Shown one piece after another: positions 1 to 9,822 of a DNA stretch of 54,533 nt (its first letter is position 1; each line of letters begins with the position of its first letter). The position numbers were made by a program, and so were the translations under genes. Source of the stretch: Polymyxa betae (Eukaryota; Endomyxa; Phytomyxea; Plasmodiophorida; Plasmodiophoridae); contig RBZT01000575.1 in the NCBI GenBank assembly GCA_003693705.1, forward strand, positions 1 through 54,533, read 5' to 3'. The notes under the pieces were generated by a model. It did not search any database. It had not been told where the DNA came from and saw nothing but the letters and a program-made list of their open reading frames with translations.

Positions 1-88
1 GCTTCATTCAGCTCAGTCCGTACGGTGTCCGTACGGACCTCTGGGAGTCGAGCCCAATATTATTAGAGTAGGTCTTCATACTTCATCA

Positions 89-840
89 ATGTTCGCATCT
101 TTAGTACGCATCAGATTTATGCGTCAGTCTTCGAGTCTTATTGCGGACGCAGTTCCATCAAACTGCGTACGCTATTTTTGGGAAAATCAGAAGTTTTATG
201 TAATTTTTAATAAATCTGATACAATTGACACGAATTCAGACGTCGCCTCAACATCATTTGAATTCTTGAAGACTGCACAGCCATCAATGGAGGTGGCCAA
301 GAATGACGGTCAATTGGCCTATTCAACCTCAAAGGGTCTTTTGCACAGGAGAACCCGACAAATTGAATCCATCTCCGAACTGGGCAAAAACAATGTAGAT
401 CTCATTGGCACTACCCAGCTTCAGGAAAGAGTTGTTGATTGGCTTCATGAACCACTTTTTCGTCAAGCGTGTGATTACGTACGTTTACCGGACGGAGGGG
501 GGCGTTCAGCAGGCGGTCAATCATTTCCTCCTTATTGCCGGATAACAGCATCGAGCGTTCACGAAGCATCTACTTCAATTATGCTGCAGATTTGGTTCGC
601 AAGGAAGAAACGTCTCCAATTGCTGAGGTGTCTTCCTGGAGCGCTTCCATCCTGATTGCGGCTGCGCTTGAGATCAACAATGACAGAGTACCGTACTTCA
701 TAGGCGACTGTTGCAGTCAAGAAACCTCCCTGCCCAAAACTGCGTGGGACCTAAGGTCCGTGGAGATATTAATAACTGCAATTGCTTATTTACTTTTGAA
801 CATTGGTTATTCTTCGGTTTTGTTGGGCGGTACAGTATAA
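89..840 (+). other. Possible eroded or intron-containing coding region
   Basis: Two open stretches overlap in different frames. The first starts at an ATG at 89 and runs open to 655. The second is open from 535 to 840. Conceptually the first contains a segment like RVVDWLHEPLFRQ, and the second an alanine-rich helix-like segment (SASILIAAALEI) followed by a hydrophobic tail. A GT...AG pair around 469-512 could link parts of them, but no single spliced frame spans the whole stretch cleanly. The helix pattern is loosely reminiscent of a cyclin fold, which is a weak guess. It could equally be a decayed gene. No function is assigned. Confidence 0.25.
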
Positions 841-870
841 GATTGGATTTGAAATATGAAAATTGGAATA

Positions 871-1064
871 AAAAATGACAGAATGGGATGGGCGGACAAT
901 TTGATTTTATAATTTGTGAGAAGCGGAGATATTTTTTAAAATTATTTTTGAAAAATGACAGAATGGGATGGGTGGATTTTGTTTTATTTTTCAGTATATG
1001 GGTGGGGTTTTTGAATGTCGTTTTGAGTTTTGATTATTTGAATATGGGAAATGGGATGGAGGGA
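871..1064 (+). repeat. Imperfect G/A-rich direct repeats
   Basis: The 26-mer beginning AAAAATGACAGAATGGGATG occurs at 871 and again at 951 with one change, an 80-nt spacing. A degenerate third copy (ATGGGATGGAGGGA core) sits near 1046-1064. The surrounding sequence to about 1180 is T-rich and holds no convincing gene. Confidence 0.6.
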
Positions 1065-1284
1065 TTTATAAAATGTCATTTTTTGAATTCGTTTTTTTTT
1101 CAATGACGGATTGGAAATTTGTATATTTTAAGTTTCGGAAAACGTTTTTGTTTTTTGGGAAAACTACCGACACCTTGTCATTTTCTCTCTCTAAAATTTC
1201 GACTGGAGCCATTACAATCTCAAAAGCAGACCAGCAAATACATAGCCTATCTATGAGCATGCAACCGACGACGCAAATTGCAGC

Positions 1285-1698
1285 ATGCCTCCACCCAAGT
1301 TAATGGCGGCTGGCCATTATCAAACGCTCCCAATTGATCGATCAACATCGAAACTGGGTAGGTTAGGAATGGGGACTCATAAAAGGGCTCAGTCATGTAA
1401 GCACCATGGGGCGACTGTTTCTCTCTGTCTTACTCTCTTCACCGGAATCGTCCTCCTGTACCTAATACGGCAAAACAACAATAAATTGCAACAAATTAAC
1501 GGTGAGGTCAATTGTCAAAAGAAAGCCTTTGCAAGGAACGAAGCACGAGAAGCAGCGAACGCAAACATTAAGGGCAAGGTACAGAATATGAATGGTTTTC
1601 TATCCCATCCCACGCCATCATCGAATGCAAGCTCCCAACATGTGGCAAAACGAACACCCAACACTAAGAATAACCAGCCAATACGTGCCAATGGATAG
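1285..1698 (+). CDS. Hypothetical single-pass membrane protein
   Basis: An intact 137-codon reading frame starts at an ATG at 1285; a second ATG lies seven codons in. After a basic segment of about 45 residues there is one hydrophobic stretch, roughly residues 46-61 (core SLCLTLFTGIVLLYLI). A polar Asn/Lys/Ala-rich C-terminal part follows. The layout resembles a small type II membrane protein, but no family is recognised. It is convergent with the RING-H2 gene that ends at 1841. No splice sites are needed. It may be a chance ORF, since composition is the only support. Confidence 0.35.
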   Translation: MPPPKLMAAGHYQTLPIDRSTSKLGRLGMGTHKRAQSCKHHGATVSLCLTLFTGIVLLYLIRQNNNKLQQINGEVNCQKKAFARNEAREAANANIKGKVQNMNGFLSHPTPSSNASSQHVAKRTPNTKNNQPIRANG

Positions 1699-1840
1699 CG
1701 AAAAAGCATCACCTGTGGAATGCATGTAGTTGAAAACCGGCAAATCCCAAGTGATCAATTCCACAAACGGATTTCACGCAAACCCTTTTTATCAAGAACG
1801 TGAGCAGTGTTGGTCTTTGTTCCGCTGAATCTAGCAACGA

Positions 1841-2324
1841 TCATCTAAGAGCGGTTCTGCACAGCGGACAGGTGGTGCGCTTGAGTAACCATTCGCGAAT
1901 ACATGGGTCGTGGAAATGATGATTACATCTGAACAGTATTAGATTAGCGATGTCACATCCCGCTTTCTTACGATGTCGATTTGCCCATATCGCCAACCAC
2001 AAAGTCATCCCAGCAAATGGAGCAATTAATTGGCGGATCCTAAGCGGATGTCAAGTGGCAGTGATATTTTGGCCTAGACTTGCCGATTGCGAATGAGTAA
2101 AATTTTGTATAGTGTCAATTTGGGCGTGAATCAAACATATCCTACGACATTCGCCAATCTGATAGAGTACTGCTACAGCCAAACTTAACAAAAACCATCC
2201 AATATAAAACAACGCCTGCACGTAGATAACAGTAGTGAGAAAACAAGGTGCTCGTATGAAGGGAATATCTTGGATGTGCAAAGTAAGCAGAGCCTAATAG
2301 TGTACTTGGGTTCAAGCTTTCCAT
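1841..2324 (-). CDS. Small RING-H2 finger protein (putative E3 ubiquitin ligase)
   Basis: Minus-strand exons 2324-2190, 2039-1972 and 1928-1841 give a protein of about 96 residues. The last two exons encode a complete RING-H2 finger: CSIC, then the C-x-H-x2-H-x2-C cluster CNHHFHDPC, then CPLC, and the protein stops just after the finger. The 43-nt intron between them (1929-1971) has a clean GTAAG donor and CAG acceptor and splits the finger in frame. RING-H2 domains recruit E2 enzymes for ubiquitin transfer. The start is chosen at an ACCATGG context at 2324. The first intron (137 nt) is longer than others here and was chosen because it is the only phase-compatible option, so the N-terminal half is uncertain. 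A different frame there would give a transmembrane segment instead. Confidence 0.6.
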
Positions 2325-3380
2325 GGTTTGCTGCATTACCCACTTACAGATACGCTTGCCAGCTTAGTAAGAATATAAGAAATTAGAAGTAGCATATCCC
2401 AGCTTATCTGTTCCGTTTTTCCTAAAGCCCAAGCAACCTGGGCGCCAGCTAAATCTTGGAATTTGATAAAGTGTTGTAAAATATTACAAGAGCTGGAAAG
2501 TAGAAAGCAATCAGGTTACGAAAAGCGAAAGGTGAGAAGCAAAGCAACAATCGGACGTCAACACAAGATGGAGGCCAAAGCCAAACCAGCATCAATACCG
2601 CGATCTAAAGGCAGCTGTTGAATCCAATCAAACCAAAGATGGGTTCGATCATACTTCGAGCATCATGAACATGTGCGAGTGAAAGATCATGCAAAATACG
2701 CCTTCCTGTTGTTTAAATTTTCGAAATAGAGCAGAGTCCTGGAAATATCAACAATCAAGGCTGGGGTTTCAGAAAGCCAGTAAAGCTTATCGTGCTTACT
2801 GCAATGGAATGCGCCCAAGGAGGCAATCTGTCGATAAGTCGAGGCTGTTGCCGTCTTCTAGTCATGATACGAAGGAAGAAAGGTGCACAAGCTGCTCGAG
2901 TCACGACGACGTCACTTCCAAGCGCCTTGTATCAAATCAATGGGAAAGACAGAATGAGCAGCTAGAGGAAAGAGCCCATTAACTTGCAAAGGTGTCCCAG
3001 TGGATATTTTACTTTGGATACAGTGGATCATGACTGGATTGAGATCTCAGCATTCGGTCGGTTCTCTACCGCCAACTTCACACCGAAGATGAACTGACTT
3101 CCAACATTATCGTCGATCGAATCGACACAATCTTTTAGGCCGCGTTCAACCAGGACGGAACATTTCAAGCAATGAGTTAGGACCGGATGGGCAGAACTCG
3201 ATAAACCATTGATTGGTGAATGCATTGCAATACGAACTAGGACTATCTATACAGGAAAGATACAGAGAGTCTGATGCGGAATGGGAATAAAATAAGCCGC
3301 TTCCAAACCTGTTGCCGTGAACATCAACGGTCGAATAGACGAATTTCTTCTGGAAGAAATAAACAGAAATCGCAAACCAA
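2325..3380. other. Intergenic stretch, no supported gene
   Basis: About 1 kb with only short unconnected open frames. The longest, 2689-2982 on plus, has no domain-like pattern, and its composition looks random. No RNA gene is seen. Confidence 0.5.
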
Positions 3381-3464
3381 AGGCATATTTACAACTTGAT
3401 CTTCTGAAAGGCATATTTACAACTTGATCTTTTAAAAGGCAAATTTACAACTTGATTTTCTAAA
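3381..3464. repeat. 28-bp tandem repeat, three copies
   Basis: Three head-to-tail copies start at 3381, 3409 and 3437. Each begins AGGCATATTTACAACTTGAT or a close variant. Copies 1 and 2 are nearly identical and copy 3 carries a few changes. It is a simple minisatellite just downstream (on minus) of the transposon-like pseudogene. Confidence 0.9.
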
Positions 3465-3736
3465 GGGTGCTGGTAAGGTAACCAATATGAACAGCACCCA
3501 CAAGCAGGCAACAGCCGAATGGGAATCATTTTAACGGGTGAATTACTGCAACGCCCCGAAATTGGTAGTAGGGGTTCTGGAATATATTTGGGCAATTTGC
3601 CTAAATTGTCCAGCAATGCATTTTGGAACGAGCGCCGCCTGTTGACCATAAATCAGCGAACTACCGGTAGTCGAATCCAATCGAATCCAATCCAATGGGA
3701 ATCATTAATTGGCGGTAATAATGGCCATGTTATTTG

Positions 3737-4545
3737 TCAAACAGCACTAATTGTGGGCATACAGTGGTATGGCAAAAACTTGACAATCTGATTGTCACAT
3801 TGCACTTTGCTAACAGGGCAAAAACACTGGTTAGTTGATGTCGCAATATCCCGAAGCAGCTTCAACTCCTCCGAAACTACATTCGTTTCGGATGACAACA
3901 GAAATTGACCGATTGAATGCAGGCCCTCTTGAATTCGACACCCGAGAGCGTCGAAGGCAGAAATTTTTTCTTGAGCACGAGCACTCAATCGGGGAACTTT
4001 TTTAGGCTCTGACGGATTGGGTTTTCATTGGTTCCGAAAAAAGCTCGTCGTCGTCATAATGGTGGGAAGCTTCGACGAAAGCAGGCAGTCGTGGGCCATG
4101 CCGCTGCGTCCACCAAAATGGTTGACAAGGTCATCCCAATACGAAGGTTTCTTTTTGGAATGGCAGCGTTCCCGGTCTGGTTATCAGCCGCATTATAGGT
4201 GCGATACAGATTCTGTAATGCCTGGTATTTGGATTTGACTTGAGCCTCATTGATATTCACGTCAAATCGCATCTGCATCTCAAAAACAATTTTGGACCAT
4301 GCACGACCTAAGGCCACTTTGTCCTTGCTGTCGAGGAAATCCGATTTCAACTGTTCTCGCTGCTTCAAAGAAACTGTATCTTTTCAATTGTTCACTGGAG
4401 CGGTTCAGTGTCTGCCTCCTCCTTTTTGGGTCGACCGCGTTTTTTTTTGGCGGTCTCTCAGGTGTTACGAACGTATCAGGGCGCTTTAAAGGCTCGTCTG
4501 ACGCTGCGTCCAGGCCCGCAGGAAAGAAAACGATGCTAATTGGAA
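3737..4545 (-). pseudogene. Decayed AT-hook / Myb-SANT-like protein, probably transposon-derived
   Basis: Read on the minus strand, scattered frames together resemble one DNA-binding protein. An AT-hook-like stretch (KKKRGRPKKEE) near 4440 is followed by a Myb/SANT-like helical domain at about 4368-4180 with the core ALGRAWSKIVFEMQMRFDV. A helical tail lies at 3988-3737. The parts are in different frames. One break sits in a run of nine A, another is an in-frame TGA just after the AT-hook, and others lie before and after the Myb-like part. Such AT-hook/Myb-SANT-like proteins are often companions of DNA transposons in zoosporic fungi and oomycetes, which is family knowledge rather than anything shown here. 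No transposase or terminal inverted repeats were found. Confidence 0.6.
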
Positions 4546-4873
4546 TCCCACCAATCAGATTACTGGAAATTTGATACCGATATTAAACATCGTGAACGCA
4601 ATTGAACCAGGCTCATGAAGGTGTTTATTTAAATTATTTAAACGATCAAGACAAATAAGCACGACGATGCCTTGAGTTCTTCCAGCAGTAGGAAAAATCC
4701 TATTAAAGTCGTAATGACAACAGCCCACCTGTGTAATGAGCCCTTGATCGTATGCCCTATGCAGTTGCCGCATACTTTGAACCCATGTCAATAAAGATAC
4801 CACTCGACTATATTTTCGCTTGATCTGGTAGTATATCTGTTTTACCTATGGCTCAAGCGACCTGAAGATTGAT

Positions 4874-5540
4874 TCAATCGTGTTCATAGTGTTGCATCAT
4901 TGGAGTTACTAGGTATGGAAGATAGATGAAGACGACATGACAAGAATAAGCGGAACGAAACAGAAAGAAATATTGCCAATCGTCATAATAAAATATCAGA
5001 GCTAAGACTAGAGCACACATGGAAAAAATGATGCATATGGCAAGTTCGCCGCTACCTCGAGCAAAGTATACCAAAGCGGCTGAATGACGTTGAGCATGAG
5101 AAGTTCCATCACCGAAAAACAAATCAAGCACTTGGGATTGCTGTAGTATCAAATTGTCAAAAATCAATCCAAGCAAAAGTTTTCGATCCGGTTACAAGCA
5201 ATCGACGAGGGAATCTCTGCCAATGGTCACGTTCTGGAGGTTGCCGGGGTCCATCATGATGTCGGGAGCAGATAATGACAGATTACTAGAAGATATAAAT
5301 AATGATAACGTCAAGTGCAAGCAGATAAGAGGCTAGCTGAGGGACTTAAGTCTTAACTGTCACTGACAAAAAGAGCTCCCTAATGAAGTTCGTTGATGGC
5401 TAGGGCATAGAGCATGAGATGCAACTGATTAAAAAAACGAAATAAAATGGGCGGAAGAACCAGAAGCAGAGACTTGTCCCTAAAACATGGCAGGCGACAG
5501 AACAGGAGGACAACGAAGGCTAAAACACATGTCTTTGATA
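4874..5540 (-). CDS. Probable multi-pass membrane protein, exon structure unresolved
   Basis: Several minus-strand stretches look coding but do not join into one clean frame. A hydrophobic segment lies around 5520-5390. A polar exon at about 5308-5205 contains PGNLQNVTIGRDSLVD and follows a good pyrimidine-rich acceptor. A C-terminal stretch open from about 5150 to the stop at 4874 is strongly hydrophobic, with two likely membrane spans. Two alternative frames compete between 5155 and 5000. The gene would lie tail-to-head downstream of the SMPD4-like gene, with almost no gap. No family is recognised, and only the presence of a membrane-protein gene is proposed. Confidence 0.35.
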
Positions 5541-5559
5541 GATTTAGTATACACAATAA

Positions 5560-7730
5560 TTAGAAAAACAGCTTAGAAAAAAGATAGGCCAAAAGGATGC
5601 CGAAAAGAACTTGGAAGAAGGCAACAGGAGCCGCCAGCCAGCGCAATCGTACGGGAGCGAACGCCGGAAGCTTGTTTTCTATAGACATTGCTATCCGATG
5701 CAATATATGAACAAGAATAGCACTCTCCCAGGCGGCTATGGGACGCTCCCATTCGCCACCAATGAAAGGAACATCAAGCTTTGAGCAAACAATTAGACCT
5801 ACGGGGCACTGTAAATAGACACTCAGCAGCACTGAAAGCCGGAACAACCTTGGCGAACTTTTGATTTCTGTTCAGGTGTCAGTAAATACCCATCATTGTG
5901 AAGATATGGAGAAGGAGGACGTTCAACAGGAATCTGGGCTCGACGCATGGTTTCGACAGTACCGTCATCGATAGCATTGGGATCGAGATGGAACAGCCTC
6001 TCCAATATTTTGCATAACGATCGCAGAGTGTGGCTTTCGTGCTGAACCTGCAGTGCAATTGAAGCCGATGTGAATAATTGCAGAGCAGCGCGATAGGTTC
6101 TTGTTTTTGGATCTCGGAATGGGATGTATTCCGTCGGAGGTCCTACACGGGCTTAATGCTTGTGAAAGAAACAACATGATTCTTACGGGCAGCAAGAGCC
6201 TCAAATCGGCGCCAGTCGACAGAAGCATGGGCATATAGAAGCCCAAGCTTGGATTCACAAGCCAGCAAGATTTCAATCATAGCATCATCGGCAAACAGAT
6301 TCAAAATCTCGTCGATTTTACTGATCATGGAGTCAGCGTCCACCAACTTTATATGGAGAGCAGACACCATAAACTAGAAAACAATGAATCCGTAACTTCG
6401 CGTTTGTGAAATTTTCGTACCTCAGCTAGCAAAACTGAATAGAATGGCAGCTGAGTCTGGATATAGGTATCCCATAGCTTAACAGGTTGATTGAGAAGTC
6501 TCCATGGCAGGGTCCAATGAAGCCACAGTTCCACTGGCCAGCGAATTACGTCGCTAATCCGTCCAAGAGGATATCGTAAAAACGAAGCTGACAAGAATCG
6601 GAAAAGTGGCCCTCGCATCAAATCAATGAGTTCAAAAGGGGCCGATCGCGTTAATAAGGCGTCCACTAGAACCATTGAGCAGTGATAGATGCTATCTGGC
6701 GGAGCAGAAAATCTACAAATTGCAAAATAAATCCCAGAAATCGTTGGCAGTCACTAAACATACTCTGGGTCTGATTGATCGTAGGTGAACGAATTCAGGC
6801 ACCATTCGCACAGCACGGTGATGAACTCTCTGGCGCGCTCCATCTGATATTCAATGACAACAAGGGAATCACGTTGTTCGTTTCTGCATGGATGTGATTT
6901 CAGTAAATATGTATCTGGTCAATATCGTACGAACAGTATCGGCGGTTGCACACATGGGATCATCGTTTTGAGCAGCATGGGAAAGAACTCCTCTACGAAA
7001 AGCCTCGGCGACTTTAAAGAACCAGAAGCAACGAATAGCTTCGAATCCCTCAGTATGCTAGTCAAGGTTGATTGTCGAAGATAGGTTACGGCCACTCCAA
7101 TGAAAAAATACTCGAAAATATTAATCTAAACCAAATGAGACGATTTTAAAGGCAGTTTGAAATAGCAAACCTCGAATGAATCATTATTGAAGATATGAGT
7201 GGAGAAGAAAGGCAACGACTGTAGATCGTCCTTTTTCGCATTATGAAGCATTTTCGCTATCGAAGCCTAATTAAAATGCTAAGAATTAGAAGAGACAGAT
7301 AGAGCAATCGACGGTAAAATACGAACCGGAGCGACAGAGTTTGGGACCCGATACTTAGGTGAGATCTGGATCGAAAAAATTGTATAAAACAGAACGCCTT
7401 CTTCTGGGGAGAGCAATTGCGCTAAAAGGCGTTGGGACGAAGATCCAGTAAGGTTCATCCAGCATCTAGATCAACTAATGTGAGAAAAACGACAAATATT
7501 TTTCTCCAATCTCTGATGGCTTACTCTGGTTGCTGGATGCCGAAAGCTGCATCGATAATGAGTAGCAAAAGATTGTGCAATTGGGGGAGATAAGCAGGGC
7601 GCTGCTGTAGATGTTGAAGGCAGCGAACAACGGCTGCAAGAGTTCCCTCAGTCCGTGGTCCATTCCCACCTGCAAGGCAGGCTGTTAATTCATCAATTGC
7701 ATTCGTGTCGCGCTCCAGGTCTAGGCCCAT
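5560..7730 (-). CDS. SMPD4: Neutral sphingomyelinase-3 / SMPD4-like protein
   Basis: Nine exons on minus splice in phase to about 575 residues: 7730-7525, 7465-7327, 7266-7171, 7125-6931, 6843-6764, 6712-6421, 6373-6187, 6142-5859 and 5808-5560. Blocks follow the order remembered for SMPD4: a segment with LSPEEGVLFYTIF, then NIFEYFFIG (cf. NPFEYYIFF), then VELWLHWTLPWR before a QTQLPFYS-type helix, then DGYLLTPEQ, then PIAAWESAILVHILHRI. A hydrophobic anchor of about 20 residues ends the protein, as expected for a tail-anchored ER/nuclear-envelope enzyme. SMPD4 hydrolyses sphingomyelin to ceramide and has roles at the nuclear envelope. At 575 residues it is shorter than animal members. An in-frame stop just upstream supports the start at 7730. 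The last splice (donor GTTCGC) is the least certain. Confidence 0.75.
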
Positions 7731-7981
7731 AACGTAGTCTGGAGAAGACGATGGAAGGATGCGCGCTTAGATTCGGAAGTCGCGTCGCGCAATCGGAAAA
7801 TTTCGTCGAACCGTTAATGCAGCAGCCAGATCCTGGAAGCAAAGCCGCCAAGTGAAAAGAATTGCATGTCCTAATATTGCTTTTAAATAGAAAGTGAGAC
7901 GAACTGTATATATGCAAACAAATGATGTATTCAAAGATTGTAGGAAAGCTCTGGACAGATCTAGGACAGGTATGGAGGCGA

Positions 7982-8755
7982 TTACAGCTCGCCGTGCTCA
8001 GCGCCACCGCTGAACATCTTCATAAGCGACTCGAGGAAGTCGTCTTCACCACCTTTACCCAATCCGCCGAAAAGGTTGTCAACGTCCATTCCACCAACTG
8101 TACAGATACGCTCAGTACACAACAGCATGGAAGCAATTGGAAACTTACAGAGGTTCTGGAAGATTTTCTGGAAGTCCATATCGGCGAATTTGGTCAAGAT
8201 GTCTTCATGGGACTTAGCGTCGTTAAGGAAAGCATCCTTCAAAGCTGGGTTCGACTTGAGCACTTTTAAGGCTTCTAAAACACAACATCAGCAAAACGAA
8301 AAACTGACTAAGTTTAGAATGTTACCGGGAACCGATTTGAAGAGGTCTTTGCCTTTCATCATGTCCTGAAGCACGCCAAAGTGCTCAGTCACTTCGGGGT
8401 TGTTCATTTCCTTGATACGGTCCAGGTTCATGTGGTCCAAAAACTGTTTCAAAACTTCATCCTCGCCCAATCCAGAGAACAGGCTGTGGGCCTGGGCGCT
8501 CTCAGATGCCTTCTCTGATTCGAAAGGCTTGTTGAGATTCTCAGGTTCTCCATAGGAAGGTTTCTTAACAGGTTCTTCGTACGAAGGCTTGTTAGCAGAG
8601 TAATTTGGCTTGGGGGCATCCTGAGCTTCAGTGTAGTGGTGATCTTTCTCTATAGCAATTTGTTAGTATCGTAATCAAAAGATGCATCATCAGAGTTAAT
8701 TACGAGCAAAAGCAACGGCGGCCAAGGCCAAGGCTATACAGACGAATCGCATCAT
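7982..8755 (-). CDS. ER-lumenal protein with signal peptide and C-terminal HGEL
   Basis: Four exons on minus (8755-8704, 8649-8326, 8274-8149, 8097-7982) splice in phase to 205 residues. Exon 1 encodes a compact signal peptide (MMRFVCIALALAAVAFA). Next come a Pro/Ser/Tyr-rich linker with short repeats of the KPSYEEP/KKPSYGEP type and an alpha-helical region (residues about 75-160) with NPEVTEHFGVLQDMMKG and NPALKDAFLND. A Gly-rich segment and the final residues HGEL end the protein. HGEL fits the K/HDEL family of ER retrieval signals, so the protein is inferred to reside in the ER lumen. The paired NP-containing helices resemble STI1-type chaperone-binding motifs only loosely. No family is named with confidence. 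All three introns are 48-54 nt with good sites. Confidence 0.75.
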
Positions 8756-9261
8756 GATAATTGGTAACGATAAACGAAGAGAATTGGAGATTGTTGGAGA
8801 TTTGGGCCAATTGAAGACTGAGACAACACGGACGGGGGCGACGGCATTAATGCGAGCACCGTGAGAGAAGACCGAAATCGCGGACAATTTTACCTTCCGT
8901 CGGTGCAATGAGACACGTCAGCAATGAGTCACTTTCCGAGCGGTGAATAATCTAGCAAATCGATCAATAATCGCACGGAGTAAAAGATTTGATTGTCGCC
9001 TTGATGGTTCGCCGCTTCCCGTATTCAACAATCTTTATTCCAAAGAGCGAGTGTTTCATTCATTTTGATGTTATTAAATTTGTGAATCAGCATCATAGAT
9101 GAGTAAATTCGTCAAAGGCAAAGAGAGTTTACGCATCTTATGGGCAAAAGTTGCGCAAACGAATAGAAATAAATCTCGGAATGGAGCGGCTTTCAGCAGT
9201 TTACTGAACTCGAGTGTACCTATATCCAAACGTCTTATTCTCGATCATTAGAGAAAATCTA
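8756..9261. other. Divergent promoter region between the HGEL gene and COA5
   Basis: About 500 bp separates the start of the minus-strand ER protein (8755) from the plus-strand COA5 start (9262), so it should hold both promoters. No clear TATA box, repeat or RNA gene is visible. Confidence 0.45.
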
Positions 9262-9526
9262 ATGGACAATCATTTTGGCGCTGATGCTTGTGGGCAATCG
9301 TGGAGGTCCCTGCTAGAATGCCTGGTTGCTACTGAATGTGGCAAGGCTGGTCGTCCACTTAAAGAATGTCTGAAAGAAGATCCGGAGACGTGCAGGGTTC
9401 TTCGTCGAGCTTTCTCGTCTTGCCAGCGTGGCCAGGTCTGATCGAGATCAATATATTGCTTAAGCCCTGAATCTGTTTTTATAGTTTGATGCTCGTAGTC
9501 GGATCCGAGGAAATCGGTTCCAATGA
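9262..9526 (+). CDS. COA5: Cytochrome c oxidase assembly factor COA5/PET191
   Basis: Two exons (9262-9435 and 9485-9526) separated by a 49-nt intron encode 71 residues. Three Cx9C pairs are visible: C10/C20, C26/C36 and C44/C54, with RPLKECLK and SCQRGQ as in PET191. Exon 2 supplies FDARSRIRGNRFQ, matching the basic C-terminal tail (cf. LDNRARFRGRKGY) of animal COA5, which strongly supports the splice. Without the intron the frame would stop two codons after the last motif. The family works in the mitochondrial intermembrane space on assembly of complex IV. Length is typical of the animal form. Confidence 0.88.
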
Positions 9527-9822
9527 TCATGAATTTTTCACAATCAGAACACATATTTAGCGGTAGAATCGTTAGATTCTCACAAATTGTAATGCATTAC
9601 AAATGTTATCATTTTCGCCGAAATGCTGTTGTGCTGTCTGCCACGATATCTTTATCTAATTTGGTATCGACTCAGCTATTGCTGTTCAGCTAAGTTCCTT
9701 ATGCCAACCTATAGAGGTATTCGTGAATGGCTACACTATCGTACCATTCGATCTTCGGCTTGTTGCTTGAATGAACGCCCTCGAACTACGCTTCATATCT
9801 TTACTTGCAACGCCTTGATCTC

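Noticed and set aside
535..840. Faint resemblance of the second open stretch to myo-inositol-1-phosphate synthase (an ASIL...VPY-I-G spacing)
   Set aside because: The strongly conserved NGSPQNTFVPG segment of that enzyme is not present, so the match is chance-level.
1066..1303. Overlapping plus and minus Phe-rich frames
   Set aside because: They arise from T-rich sequence and have no domain pattern.
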